From positions 124,001 through 188,000 of the forward strand of contig NZ_AUAZ01000005.1 in NCBI RefSeq assembly GCF_000428985.1: a stretch of 64,000 bases of DNA. The letters run 5' to 3'. The translations under genes were made by a program, and so were the position numbers. Within the stretch, counting starts at the first letter, position 1. The number at the start of each line of letters is the position of its first letter. The notes under the pieces are model-generated. The model ran no database searches and was not told the origin of the DNA. It saw nothing but the letters and a program-made list of their open reading frames with translations. This document shows positions 54,438 to 63,385 of the stretch, one piece after another. Origin of the DNA: Marinobacterium litorale DSM 23545. Lineage in GTDB: Bacteria; Pseudomonadota; Gammaproteobacteria; Pseudomonadales; Balneatricaceae.

Positions 54438-55499
54438 TCAGATCCGTTTAAACAGCGCCGAGCGCGGTTGATCCTCGGCACCATCGGCGGCGGTGAAGAA
54501 GCGTTCCATATGGATATCCCGCTCGAACAGGCGCCCCTGCATCAAGGCGGTGATCGCCGCATCGATCATCGGGGGCGGCCCGCACAGGTAGGCCTTGTGA
54601 CCGCTGAACCGGTTGTCGAAATGGGCAATCGCGGCTTCGTGGACAAAGCCTTTAAAGCCCTCCCAATGATCCTCCTCCAACGGTTCGTTGAGTGCCGGAA
54701 TGTAGTGGAAGTTGTCATACTCCCGATCCAGTCCCTCGAACAGCTCGCGGTTGTACAGCTCACTGACGTTACGTGCCCCCTGGAACAGGTAGATCTGGCG
54801 CGGGTCTTCAGCTTCCAACAGATCCAGAATCATCGACTGGGGACTGGAGAGGCCCGAGCCTCCGGCGATGAAGATCACATCCTGCTCATCGGATTTCCGC
54901 ACAAAGAACTGGCCATAGGGCCCGGAGATATCCAGGGTATCGCCCACCTGCAGGGTTTCATGCAGCCAAGTGGTTCCCGCCCCGTTGGGCACCTTGCGCA
55001 CATGCAGCTCCAGCGTGCGGTTATCCGAGGGCTTGTTGGCGATGGAGAAGGCACGGGTGCCCTCCACGCCGGGGATACGCAGGTTCACGTACTGACCGGC
55101 CTGAAACTCCACCTCGCGATCCAGCTCAAAACGGATCCCCTTGATGGTGGGTGACAGATCCAGAATATCGGTGACGGTACCGACGAAGTCGATCACCGGA
55201 TGACCGGCGAAGTCCGGGTCCACATCGATATCCGCTTCGATGGTCAGGTCCGATTCGGGCATGGCGCAGCAGGCGAGGATCTTGCCCTCGTCGCGCTCCA
55301 TATCCATCAGTGCAAAGGGTGAGGCGTTGCCCAGGTCCACATCCCCTTCCACCACCTGACATTTACAGGTAGCGCAGGTGCCGTGGCCGCAGGCGAATGG
55401 GAGCCAGACGCCCTGGCGCAGGGCCGCATCCAGGATGGTCTGCCCCTCCTCCACCTCGATCACATCCCCGGTGGGCTCTATGGTGACTTCATAACTCAT
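54438..55499 (-). CDS. dmpP: Phenol hydroxylase reductase component (P5)
   Basis: 353 residues. An N-terminal plant-type 2Fe-2S domain (Cys37, 42, 45, 77), FAD domain (RAFSIAN near 174) and NAD domain (GGSGLSSPQSMI near 225). It passes electrons from NADH to the DmpN di-iron site. It is the last hydroxylase gene, 11 bp after dmpO. Confidence 0.94.
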   Translation of the reverse strand: MSYEVTIEPTGDVIEVEEGQTILDAALRQGVWLPFACGHGTCATCKCQVVEGDVDLGNASPFALMDMERDEGKILACCAMPESDLTIEADIDVDPDFAGHPVIDFVGTVTDILDLSPTIKGIRFELDREVEFQAGQYVNLRIPGVEGTRAFSIANKPSDNRTLELHVRKVPNGAGTTWLHETLQVGDTLDISGPYGQFFVRKSDEQDVIFIAGGSGLSSPQSMILDLLEAEDPRQIYLFQGARNVSELYNRELFEGLDREYDNFHYIPALNEPLEEDHWEGFKGFVHEAAIAHFDNRFSGHKAYLCGPPPMIDAAITALMQGRLFERDIHMERFFTAADGAEDQPRSALFKRI

Positions 55500-55510
55500 A
55501 ACGGCTTACC

Positions 55511-55873
55511 TCAGACACCTGCGCTCTTGTAGCCCTTCAGCTCGGGCGTCTGGAAGCGCAACAGGGACTTGTGACCGATGCCCTGATCCTTCAGTGAAAC
55601 ATCCAGTTGAGGTACGAACGGTTCACCATCAAGCAGCCAGGTTGTCGTCTCCCAGTTGATCTTGTCCCACTCGGGATGCAGAGAAAACGCCTCCGGCATC
55701 ACATCGTCACGCAAGGTGCGGAACGTGGTTTCCGGCGGCAGTGGGTAGGCGAACGCGGCACAGAACATCAGGTGGTGATCCCAACCTACATAAACCACCT
55801 GGTTACCGTGAAAGTTCTCAAAACGATCTTTTACTTCACCCTTATAGTCGGGGGTAATGGCATGTACTGGCAT
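55511..55873 (-). CDS. dmpO: Phenol hydroxylase P4 component (gamma)
   Basis: 120 residues, matching DmpO (GNQVVYVGWDHHLMFCAAFAY region). Small subunit of the (LNO)2 oxygenase. It is separated from dmpN by 130 bp that hold a REP-like element, an unusual gap for this operon. Confidence 0.92.
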   Translation of the reverse strand: MPVHAITPDYKGEVKDRFENFHGNQVVYVGWDHHLMFCAAFAYPLPPETTFRTLRDDVMPEAFSLHPEWDKINWETTTWLLDGEPFVPQLDVSLKDQGIGHKSLLRFQTPELKGYKSAGV

Positions 55874-55900
55874 TGTTATTATCCTCGAAACTCTTTGTGT

Positions 55901-55977
55901 TCCCGGCGTCCGCCTTTGGCTTCTGCCGGGCTACGGCTCGCTTGAGTAGCCCGGGTGCAGCGTACGCGGAACCCGGG
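55901..55977. repeat. REP-like extragenic repeat inside phenol hydroxylase operon
   Basis: CCCGGCGTCCGCC...TGCCGGG (55902-55930), a small CTAC...GTAG hairpin and CCCGGG...CCCGGG (55950-55977). The first hairpin shares about 26 of 30 bases with 54395-54426. It fills the dmpN-dmpO gap. Confidence 0.65.
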
Positions 55978-56003
55978 AAGCTCTCCGAATAGTGCGATCC
56001 GGA

Positions 56004-57509
56004 TCAGGCGACCCCTTTTTTCCACTCTTTCCAACGCGTCTCGTCGGGCGAGCCTTTGATATCCATATTGTCGGCGCCCAGATTCATCTGGTAGTAGTCG
56101 CGCAGAATATCCTCCACGCCCGGGCCGCCGCAGTTGCCCTGGAAGATCTGGTGTACCGGCAGCCAGGACTGAACGAACTTCTCGGGCTCGTCATCGAAGA
56201 TGTCCTTACAGCCATCGGAGCAGAAGTGATAGCGCTCACCTTCGTAAACGGAGTCGCGATAGCAGGTCTGACTCGGGTCATCCATCTCGGTGAACAGCAT
56301 CGGGATCTGGCAGGTGGTGCACAGCTGCGGCAGTGCCTTGGTGTAGAACCGCTCGCCTTTCGCTTCCATCTCCTTGGCCAACTCCCAGCGGGGGCGATAG
56401 TACTTGTCGAAGGTATCGGGGTACTTCTCGCTCAACCAGTCCAGCTCTTCATCGGTCGGAATCCAGGTATGGAAACCGGCGGCATGGCCGTGGGTGTAGA
56501 AGGTCCACCACGCCTGATGGGAGATATGCTCCTTCTCTTTCTCGATGACATCGGCATACTTGGGCATGCGAATGCCGTAACGCGCCAGGTCCTTGAACAG
56601 CGCGCCGCCAGCCTCCTCAAAGTAGACCTCCCAGGCCTCTTTCCAGCTCATCACTTTGTTGGGCAGCATGTAGTCCATCATCATCGCCACGATGGTGAGC
56701 AGACGGGTGCCACGCCAGAACCACTTGTCGATCCACTTCTGCACGATCGGCACGTTGTCTTCATGCTGCTCGAGCAGGAACTTGATCACTTCCAGACCCA
56801 GCGTCATATGGCGGGCTTCGTCGGACTGAGCCGAGAATCCGAAAGTGACGGTGGCCATATCGCCGTTATACGCCGCACCGGACATGAACGGCACGAACAG
56901 CAGGTTGGTCAACACGTATTCAAAGCTGAAGCCGATGGCGACCATGAACTCGAAGGGACCGGCAGCACGGGCGTCGTTGAAAAACGATTTGGGTACCGAC
57001 AGATACCAGACGCGGTCGTGCATGTGTGACCAGTCCTGCAGACCGTCAAAGAACTTGTTGTAGTGACTCATGGCGTGAACCTGAGTCTGCACGTGGCGCA
57101 GCTCATCGATGGACTGCATCTGGCAGGCGACACGGGCACCGACGCCACCGAACTGGCGACCGGTATGGGCGAAGCCCTGGAACGCCTGGTATTCCAGCGG
57201 CGAAACGCCGGTCAGGAAGATCTTCAGGGCATTTACGTAGCGCGGATCCGTGATATTGAGCTGACCGTTGTTCTGGGCAAAGGCGTCAAAGATGGCGTAG
57301 AGCTTCTTCTCTTTTTCCGCCTGGTATTTCCAGTATGCATCCATGGTCAGGCGGAACGGATCTTCCCACTTGGACCAGTCAGTGATCTTGATCCCCTCGA
57401 ACTCTTCGAACGGGAAGGCCTTTTTACGATCCCGATAGGAAAACTCCCAATCCAGATCGCGGGTCAGCAAACGGTATTTATCTTTAATGTTGAGTTTCTT
57501 GGCTGCCAT
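56004..57509 (-). CDS. dmpN: Phenol hydroxylase large oxygenase subunit (P3)
   Basis: 501 residues from ATG 57509 (AAGGTGA upstream). Carboxylate-bridged di-iron ligands Glu106, Glu136, His139, Glu197, Glu231 and His234, at the same numbers as in toluene/o-xylene monooxygenase. A C-terminal YHS-like zinc/Cys segment (CTTCQIP ... FCSDGCKDIF) is present. It hydroxylates phenol to catechol with O2. Confidence 0.96.
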   Translation of the reverse strand: MAAKKLNIKDKYRLLTRDLDWEFSYRDRKKAFPFEEFEGIKITDWSKWEDPFRLTMDAYWKYQAEKEKKLYAIFDAFAQNNGQLNITDPRYVNALKIFLTGVSPLEYQAFQGFAHTGRQFGGVGARVACQMQSIDELRHVQTQVHAMSHYNKFFDGLQDWSHMHDRVWYLSVPKSFFNDARAAGPFEFMVAIGFSFEYVLTNLLFVPFMSGAAYNGDMATVTFGFSAQSDEARHMTLGLEVIKFLLEQHEDNVPIVQKWIDKWFWRGTRLLTIVAMMMDYMLPNKVMSWKEAWEVYFEEAGGALFKDLARYGIRMPKYADVIEKEKEHISHQAWWTFYTHGHAAGFHTWIPTDEELDWLSEKYPDTFDKYYRPRWELAKEMEAKGERFYTKALPQLCTTCQIPMLFTEMDDPSQTCYRDSVYEGERYHFCSDGCKDIFDDEPEKFVQSWLPVHQIFQGNCGGPGVEDILRDYYQMNLGADNMDIKGSPDETRWKEWKKGVA

Positions 57510-57525
57510 TGGGGTCACCTTATTG

Positions 57526-57795
57526 TTATGAGTTCCAGGTCAGGGTGATCTGCTCGTCATCCTCATCCACGTTGCCGCCGATGGTGATCATGTTCAGATG
57601 CAGCTCCTGTACATCCCAGTCGCGGCCCATCTTCTCTTCGACGGTGGCGCGTTTTACGGCCAGAAAGTTATCCGCTTCGATGCGAATCATGGCGGGCTGG
57701 TGGATAACGGTGACATCGGGGTTATCTTCCTCGATCGCCTCGACGATATAGCGAGACTCGTCGTTATCCTGCAGAGCGATATACACTTTGGACAT
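57526..57795 (-). CDS. dmpM: Phenol hydroxylase regulatory/effector protein (P2)
   Basis: 89 residues from ATG 57795; the longer upstream frame is dmpL out of frame. Cofactorless MmoB/DmpM family protein that binds the oxygenase and speeds turnover. It is 19 bp after dmpL. Confidence 0.93.
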   Translation of the reverse strand: MSKVYIALQDNDESRYIVEAIEEDNPDVTVIHQPAMIRIEADNFLAVKRATVEEKMGRDWDVQELHLNMITIGGNVDEDDEQITLTWNS

Positions 57796-57814
57796 GGTGT
57801 CGGATTCCTTCTTG

Positions 57815-58798
57815 TTATTTAATGCCGGCTTTGGCCACACGCTTGTCGAGCTGATCCAGCGCAGCAGGCAGCGCGTTTTCGCCAAGCATCTCGCTGGCCA
57901 ACGGCGCCAGCGCTTCGGCCGCCAGGCCACGCCACTTATCCACCCACTGAGTAATCAACGCCTTGTTCTCGTCAGACTCAGCCACGGCGGTTTTCATCAC
58001 CGCATCCACCCAACGCACGTTATCCTTGCTCCACAGCTGCATGAACTCGGTCAGAATGGCGATATCCTCCCCGCCGTTTTCCGCCAGGTACTGGTCGTAC
58101 TGGTTGTAAACCAGGTCGTAAACCAGCGCATCCACGACCAGGTCCTGAGCTACAAACAGTTCGAACCAGTCTTCCGTGGTCAGCATCTCTTCACAAAGCT
58201 CGCGCAGGCCCTGCCAGATATCCGCTTCCATCCACTGCTGTTTGGCTTCGGCCAGTGCGTCACCGGTATTGCCGTCGAGGATCAGGCCGATGCGTGACAG
58301 ATACTGGGCGATGCCCAGGCGGTCCATGCCGTCGAACAGCAGCGCCTGGGTAATCGCGGTACCGTAGCCGTAAGCAGCTCCGTACATATTGTTCAGGTTC
58401 GCGGTGTGTTCGAGATGGCGCAGCGGTATCAGGTAACGGATAACGGCAGCGCGCGTTTCATCACTGAGGTGGCGCGACAGATTGCGTTTTTCGAAGAACG
58501 CGTAGTTGCTCTCCGCGTTCTCCTGCATCTTGGCGCGCTGCTGCACATAGGTGCCGTAGTAAAACTGGCGCGGATCCTTGAAGGCGTACCAGTCTTCCAT
58601 CTTGATCGCCGTACGGCGGGTATCATTGAGCTCCAGATCCGGTTGCCACAGGGGGCGATAGTGGAAGTTGGTCTCGGACTGAAGGTCGTAGGTGGCTTCC
58701 TGGTAGCGTGTCGCCGGCTTGTCACCAAAACGGCGTTCGATGTTGGCGTAGGTGCTGCGCACCGGCTCCAGGGTCGAAGTTTTTATCTCGATAGTCAT
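57815..58798 (-). CDS. dmpL: Phenol hydroxylase P1 (beta) subunit
   Basis: 327 residues with the ferritin-like fold of the beta subunit but without the di-iron ligand set. Segments RPLWQPDLELND and WYAFKDPRQFYYGTYV are typical DmpL/TouE regions. It forms the hydroxylase core with DmpN and DmpO. Confidence 0.93.
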   Translation of the reverse strand: MTIEIKTSTLEPVRSTYANIERRFGDKPATRYQEATYDLQSETNFHYRPLWQPDLELNDTRRTAIKMEDWYAFKDPRQFYYGTYVQQRAKMQENAESNYAFFEKRNLSRHLSDETRAAVIRYLIPLRHLEHTANLNNMYGAAYGYGTAITQALLFDGMDRLGIAQYLSRIGLILDGNTGDALAEAKQQWMEADIWQGLRELCEEMLTTEDWFELFVAQDLVVDALVYDLVYNQYDQYLAENGGEDIAILTEFMQLWSKDNVRWVDAVMKTAVAESDENKALITQWVDKWRGLAAEALAPLASEMLGENALPAALDQLDKRVAKAGIK

Positions 58799-58851
58799 GG
58801 GTTATCCCGGTCTTATGTTGTTATCAGGATTGGGTTGGTAAATCGTTCAGA

Positions 58852-59154
58852 TCACCAGTCGTGGTTACGAGCCATCAGGGTGTCTTCGCCGTAGCGCCAC
58901 TTCTCCATTTCGGCATCGATCTCCTGCATCTGCTCTTCGCTCATGTGAACCACATGATTGGTCTGGCAGAACGACTCGAAAGCGGCGTTAGGCATCACCA
59001 GCTCAACGAACAGCGAGGGATCGCCGATCGCAAAATCGAACTCGACGAACCGGGCGCCTTCTTCGCTACGAACACGGACATACTTGGTCAGTTGATCGAA
59101 AGCCGAGCGGCTGGTGTTGTGTTTTGTTGTGATTTGCAGATCTTCACGGCTCAT
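58852..59154 (-). CDS. dmpK: Phenol hydroxylase assembly protein (P0)
   Basis: 100 residues, DmpK/phenol hydroxylase subunit family (YVRVRSEEGARFVEFDFAIG). DmpK is thought to assist iron loading of the oxygenase apoprotein rather than act in catalysis. First gene of the operon. Confidence 0.93.
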   Translation of the reverse strand: MSREDLQITTKHNTSRSAFDQLTKYVRVRSEEGARFVEFDFAIGDPSLFVELVMPNAAFESFCQTNHVVHMSEEQMQEIDAEMEKWRYGEDTLMARNHDW

Positions 59155-59196
59155 CGTTTTGCTCCGGTCTGGCGCTGATGAATTCCCCCGGAACAG

Positions 59197-59212
59197 AGCA
59201 ACCGATATGCCA
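59197..59212 (-). promoter_or_regulatory. Sigma-54 promoter of dmpKLMNOP
   Basis: On the minus strand TGGCATATCGGTTGCT (-24 GG, -12 GC, 10-base spacing). The start is predicted near 59187, about 33 bases before dmpK. It lies in the 377-bp dmpK/activator gap, which has no gene. Confidence 0.82.
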
Positions 59213-59354
59213 ATAGCGGAAAAAGCCCGCTAAAAAAACGCGACCAATAAACTTAATACGTTGTTTTTTAAGGGCAAAAAATTACTTAGCCGACGTAATG
59301 GAGCACAGTTGGACACGGACACCCAGCGCCCTTCAATCCAATGAGATCTACGCA

Positions 59355-59396
59355 AATGATCAATCGACCCTTCGATTTTTTTCACGATTTGGTGAA
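59355..59396. promoter_or_regulatory. Upstream activator sites of dmpK
   Basis: TTCACGATTTGGTGAA (59381-59396) differs from the 12696 repeat at three of 16 bases. A weaker ATGATCAATCGA-type site lies at 59356. They are at about -194 and -169, further upstream than in the other two promoters. Confidence 0.5.
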
Positions 59397-59531
59397 ATCC
59401 AGCTAACCATTCAATCCGATGGGGTACTTCACTTTGATGCCGATTTCTGACAACAATGAATAAGGAGCGACGCTTCAGATCGCTGCCGCCCACCCCTCGG
59501 GCAACACTACAAAGCCGGTATAAAAACAACG

Positions 59532-61238
59532 ATGGCAACCAGTACAGAACTTCAGTTTCCGGGTAGCGGAGACCTGATCTCTCAAATCCGATTCGAAAGT
59601 GACGAAGGCAAAATCTGGCTGAACGAGCAGCGTATGCTGATGATTCACGCCAGTGTCATGGGACAGTTGCGCAAAGAGTTGATCGACACGCTGGGCGTCC
59701 AACGCGCCAAGGGTTTTCTGATGCGCTTTGGCTACCATTCCGGCTGGAAGGATGCCGAACTTGTCAAGAAAGTCCGACCGGATCTGTCACGTCAGGAAGC
59801 GTTTTACGTAGGCCCTCAGCTTCACGGCATCAAAGGCATGGTCAAGGTGAAGCCTGTTGAGCTAGATTTTGATGTAGATAGCGGCAAGTTCCATGGTATT
59901 TTTGACTGGATCGACTCGTATGAGAGTGAGGTCCATATCAAGGAGTTCGGTGTTTCAGAGGAACCAATCTGCTGGACGCTGATCGGTTATGCCAGTGGTT
60001 ACACCACCTATTACATGGGCCAGAAAATCATCTTCAAGGAGCTTCAGTGCTCCGGGATGGGAGCATCACACTGCCGCATTGAAGGGCGTCGGGCCGAAGA
60101 GTGGGACGATCACGCCGAATTGGAGCGCTATCTGCTGCCCGATCCGATTGCCGAAGAGCTTTTTGCCCTTCGCCATGAACTGAGCGAACTGCGGGAAAAC
60201 TTTGGCAGCAGTGAACATGAAGAAGACTTGTTACTCAACTCGGTCGGAAGATCCGGCGCCTTTCGCAACGTCTGCAACCTGATCCGCCGCGCATCCACCA
60301 GCCGGGTCACAGTGCTGCTCCAGGGCGAAACAGGGGTCGGCAAGGAGGTGGTCGCGCGGGGTTTACACGAAAGCTCCAACCGATCGGACAAACCTTTCGT
60401 GGCCGTCAACTGCGCTTGCATCCCACCGGAGCTGATCGAAGCGGAACTGTTTGGCGTCGAGAAAGGCGCCTACACGGGGGCCACTCAGTCACGCGAGGGA
60501 AAATTTGAACGCGCCAATCACGGCACCATTTTCCTGGATGAAGTGGTCGAACTCTCACCCCGCGCACAGGCCGCCCTGCTACGTGTGCTTCAGGAAAGTG
60601 AGTTTGAAAGAGTGGGTGATACGCGAACCCGACGTATCGATGTCCGCGTGGTTGCGGCGGCCAACGAAGACCTGGAGAGTGCGGTTAAAGAGGGCAAATT
60701 CCGTGCGGATCTGTTCTATCGGTTGAACGTCTACCCAGTTCATATTCCGCCGCTGCGCGATCGTACCGAGGATATTCCGCTGTTGATCAACCACTTCCTC
60801 GGGAAGTACCACAACCTGTATAACAAACGAACTCTGGGCGTGTCCGATATGGCGCTGAGCGCGTTGATGAGCTACAAGTGGCCCGGCAATATCCGCGAGC
60901 TGGAGAATATGATTGAGCGTGGTGTGATCCTCACCGATAACAATCACACCATCGATATGGACTCCTTCTTCCCCTCACTATCTGAGCCCAGCCATCCACT
61001 TAATGTGATCAACATGCGTGGGGAGCTTAACCGAGCGCCAGCAACAGAAACAGCGACCAATCCCCCTGCGGAGACGCCGGCCCAACTTCTTAAAGAGGGT
61101 TTCAGTCTGGAACAGCTGGAGCATCAGCTGATTCGTGAAGCGATGGAGCAGTCTGGAGGCAATATATCGGCAGCGGCCCGTTTACTGGGTATGACGCGCC
61201 CCCAGCTGGCTTATCGACTGAAAAAGATAGAAGAGTAG
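59532..61238 (+). CDS. dmpR: DmpR/XylR-like sigma-54 activator (copy 2)
   Basis: 568 residues, co-linear with copy 1 (XylR_N, V4R, AAA+, Fis HTH GNISAAARLLGMTRPQL). The sigma-54-contact loop reads GAYTGA (residues 312-317) instead of GAFTGA; Tyr at this place is tolerated in some activators. It is in the classical dmpR position, divergent from dmpK, and is the likelier phenol activator of that operon. It is a close paralogue of 52649-54352. Confidence 0.93.
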   Translation: MATSTELQFPGSGDLISQIRFESDEGKIWLNEQRMLMIHASVMGQLRKELIDTLGVQRAKGFLMRFGYHSGWKDAELVKKVRPDLSRQEAFYVGPQLHGIKGMVKVKPVELDFDVDSGKFHGIFDWIDSYESEVHIKEFGVSEEPICWTLIGYASGYTTYYMGQKIIFKELQCSGMGASHCRIEGRRAEEWDDHAELERYLLPDPIAEELFALRHELSELRENFGSSEHEEDLLLNSVGRSGAFRNVCNLIRRASTSRVTVLLQGETGVGKEVVARGLHESSNRSDKPFVAVNCACIPPELIEAELFGVEKGAYTGATQSREGKFERANHGTIFLDEVVELSPRAQAALLRVLQESEFERVGDTRTRRIDVRVVAAANEDLESAVKEGKFRADLFYRLNVYPVHIPPLRDRTEDIPLLINHFLGKYHNLYNKRTLGVSDMALSALMSYKWPGNIRELENMIERGVILTDNNHTIDMDSFFPSLSEPSHPLNVINMRGELNRAPATETATNPPAETPAQLLKEGFSLEQLEHQLIREAMEQSGGNISAAARLLGMTRPQLAYRLKKIEE

Positions 61239-61306
61239 GCCGCTGGTGGCATTCAAAGGCTGAAGCCCTTAAAGTCGGCGCTTTCCTATAGTGATATGCA
61301 AAGGCC

Positions 61307-62026
61307 ATGAACCTGATTCTGCTGTTTCCGGAAGACTTCACCGGCGCCGGTGAAGTGCGGCTCCATGATAGACGCCTGACCCACATTACCGAGGTACATC
61401 GAGCCGAGGTGGGGGACTGCCTAAAAGTCGGTATGATTAATGGAGCCGTTGGTCAGGGAAAAGTCATCGCCATTGATCAACAGGAAGCGGTTCTGCGCGT
61501 CAACCTGACCCGGGAGCCCCCGGCAGCCCTGCCTCTAACACTGATTATGGCGCTTCCCCGGCCAAAAATGTTCAAACGCACCCTACAGACTGCGGCGACG
61601 CTGGGCGTAAAAGAGCTATGGCTAATCAACTCCTACCGCGTCGATAAAAGCTATTGGGGCTCCCCTCTGCTGGAGCCGGCAGGATTGCAGGAACATCTGC
61701 TGCTGGGCCTTGAGCAGGCGGGCGATACCGTCCTGCCCCAGGTTCATCTGCGCAAGCGTTTCAAACCCTTTGTGGAGGATGAACTGCCACAACTGTGTGA
61801 AGGCAAAAGAGCCCTGCTGGCCCACCCCTACGATGCGCAACCCTGCCCAAAGCCGTCTGATGAGCCAACGCTGCTCGCCGTCGGTCCGGAAGGGGGATTT
61901 ATTCCCTACGAAGTTGAAAAGCTGGTTGACGCTGGCCTCGCTCCCATTCATCTGGGCAGCCGCATTTTGCGGGTAGAGACCGCCATTCCCTTCCTGCTCG
62001 CCAAGCTCTTCCCAATCGGCCCTTGA
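61307..62026 (+). CDS. rsmE: 16S rRNA (uracil-1498-N3)-methyltransferase
   Basis: 239 residues. PUA-like N-terminal domain and SPOUT knot C-terminus with the SAM motifs GPEGGFIPYEVEKL (about 195) and LGSRILRVETA (about 218). It methylates U1498 of 16S rRNA. It marks the end of the catabolic island on this side. Confidence 0.93.
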   Translation: MNLILLFPEDFTGAGEVRLHDRRLTHITEVHRAEVGDCLKVGMINGAVGQGKVIAIDQQEAVLRVNLTREPPAALPLTLIMALPRPKMFKRTLQTAATLGVKELWLINSYRVDKSYWGSPLLEPAGLQEHLLLGLEQAGDTVLPQVHLRKRFKPFVEDELPQLCEGKRALLAHPYDAQPCPKPSDEPTLLAVGPEGGFIPYEVEKLVDAGLAPIHLGSRILRVETAIPFLLAKLFPIGP

Positions 62027-62185
62027 GCATAATCCAACGGCCTCATAGGACCGCTTTTTGCAGGACTTCAAAGCACTCGGCTCACTGTAATCTTTACGAC
62101 AAATGAGCCTGATCAAAGACAGGCTGATAAAAATGCATATCTTATATAAAAAATATGGTTATAACGGTAAAGTATAAAAACAAAA

Positions 62186-62240
62186 TAAGAATCATACTCA
62201 CTTGCATTGACACTTTAAGCAAAAGTGATAACAATTCGCA
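62186..62240 (+). promoter_or_regulatory. Two Fur-box-like sites before the Fe(III) transporter
   Basis: TAAGAATCATACTCA (62186-62200) and TGATAACAATTCGCA (62226-62240) each match the TGATAAT-N-ATTATCA Fur core at 10-11 positions. They lie in the AT-rich 281-bp gap upstream of the binding-protein gene. Confidence 0.55.
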
Positions 62241-62307
62241 TTAAGTTTTATTAAGTCCGCCTTACTTGAGGGGATTTAAATCCTTTTTGAAAACGGGGAG
62301 TTAGCCC

Positions 62308-63333
62308 ATGTCTATGCAAAAAATGCTGGTATCCACCACCCTGATCGGCGCGACCCTGGCCGGTGCGGCTCAAGCCGAAGAGGTGAACGTCTACTCATAC
62401 CGCCAGGAGTTTCTGCTCAAGCCGCTGATCGAAGCATTTACCGCCGAGACAGGTATCAAGGTCAATGTCGTCTTCGCTAAAAGCGGCCTGCTGGAACGCG
62501 TTGAACATGAAGGCCAAAACACACCCGCAGACCTGATCCTGACCGCCGATATCGGCCCGCTGCATGACGCCGTCGAACGTGATCTGGTCGCACCTATCAA
62601 CAGCGAAATCATCAATCGCAACGTACCGGAGCACTACCGTGCTGAAGATAACAAGTGGATCGGCCTGACTAGCCGCGCCCGTATCATCTACGCCTCCAAG
62701 GATCGCGTAGAGCCCGGTGAGATCCAAACTTACGAAGACCTGGCTGACCCCAAGTGGGAAGGCAAAATCTGCACCCGCAGCGGGAAGCACACCTATAACC
62801 TGTCGCTGATCGGTTCCATGATCGCTCACCACGGTGAAGCGGAAACCGAGCAGTGGCTGGAAGCGGTGAAATCCAACCTGGCCCGCAAGCCTCAGGGTAA
62901 CGACCGCGCACAGGTGAAAGCGATCAAGGAAGGGGTCTGCGATCTGGCTCTGGGTAACAGCTATTACTACGGTAAAATGGTCACCAACGATAAAGAACCG
63001 GAGCAGAAAGAGTGGGCAGCTTCTGCTTTCCTGGTTTTCCCGAATCAGGATGGACGCGGTGCGCACATGAATATCTCCGGCGCGGCCCTGACCAAATATG
63101 CGCCGCACCCGGAAGCCGCGGTTAAACTGGTCGAGTTCCTGACCGAGAAGCAGGCCCAGGAGCTCTATGCCGAAGCCAACTTCGAATTCCCGGTTCGTCC
63201 TAACACTCCTTGGTCTGACCTGCTCGAAGAGCATATGGGTGAATTCAAGGGTGATGAGATCAACCTGGGCAAAGTCGCCGAACAGCGCAGTGCTGCAGCG
63301 AAAATGGTCGACAAGGTCGGCTTTGACAACTGA
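62308..63333 (+). CDS. fbpA: Fe(III) ABC transporter substrate-binding protein
   Basis: 341 residues with a signal peptide (1-23, ending AQAEE) and the FutA/FbpA fold. The paired Tyr iron ligands are in GNSYYYGKM (near 217). GGGGAG site before ATG. It feeds the permease downstream. Iron regulation is suggested by the Fur-like boxes. Confidence 0.9.
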   Translation: MSMQKMLVSTTLIGATLAGAAQAEEVNVYSYRQEFLLKPLIEAFTAETGIKVNVVFAKSGLLERVEHEGQNTPADLILTADIGPLHDAVERDLVAPINSEIINRNVPEHYRAEDNKWIGLTSRARIIYASKDRVEPGEIQTYEDLADPKWEGKICTRSGKHTYNLSLIGSMIAHHGEAETEQWLEAVKSNLARKPQGNDRAQVKAIKEGVCDLALGNSYYYGKMVTNDKEPEQKEWAASAFLVFPNQDGRGAHMNISGAALTKYAPHPEAAVKLVEFLTEKQAQELYAEANFEFPVRPNTPWSDLLEEHMGEFKGDEINLGKVAEQRSAAAKMVDKVGFDN

Positions 63334-63350
63334 TATCTAGTAGATGCCCC

Positions 63351-63367
63351 GGCCCCGGTACGGGGCC
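63351..63367 (+). other. Intercistronic hairpin fbpA-fbpB
   Basis: GGCCCCG-GTA-CGGGGCC, a 7-bp GC stem with no T-run, in the 52-bp gap. It probably stabilises the fbpA message and lowers permease expression. Confidence 0.5.
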
Positions 63368-63385
63368 CTGGGCCGGAGTTTGCCC

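Noticed and set aside
59434-59462. Sigma-70 promoter TTGATG-N17-TGAATA before dmpR
   Set aside because: Both hexamers are weak and similar matches arise by chance in this AT-rich gap.
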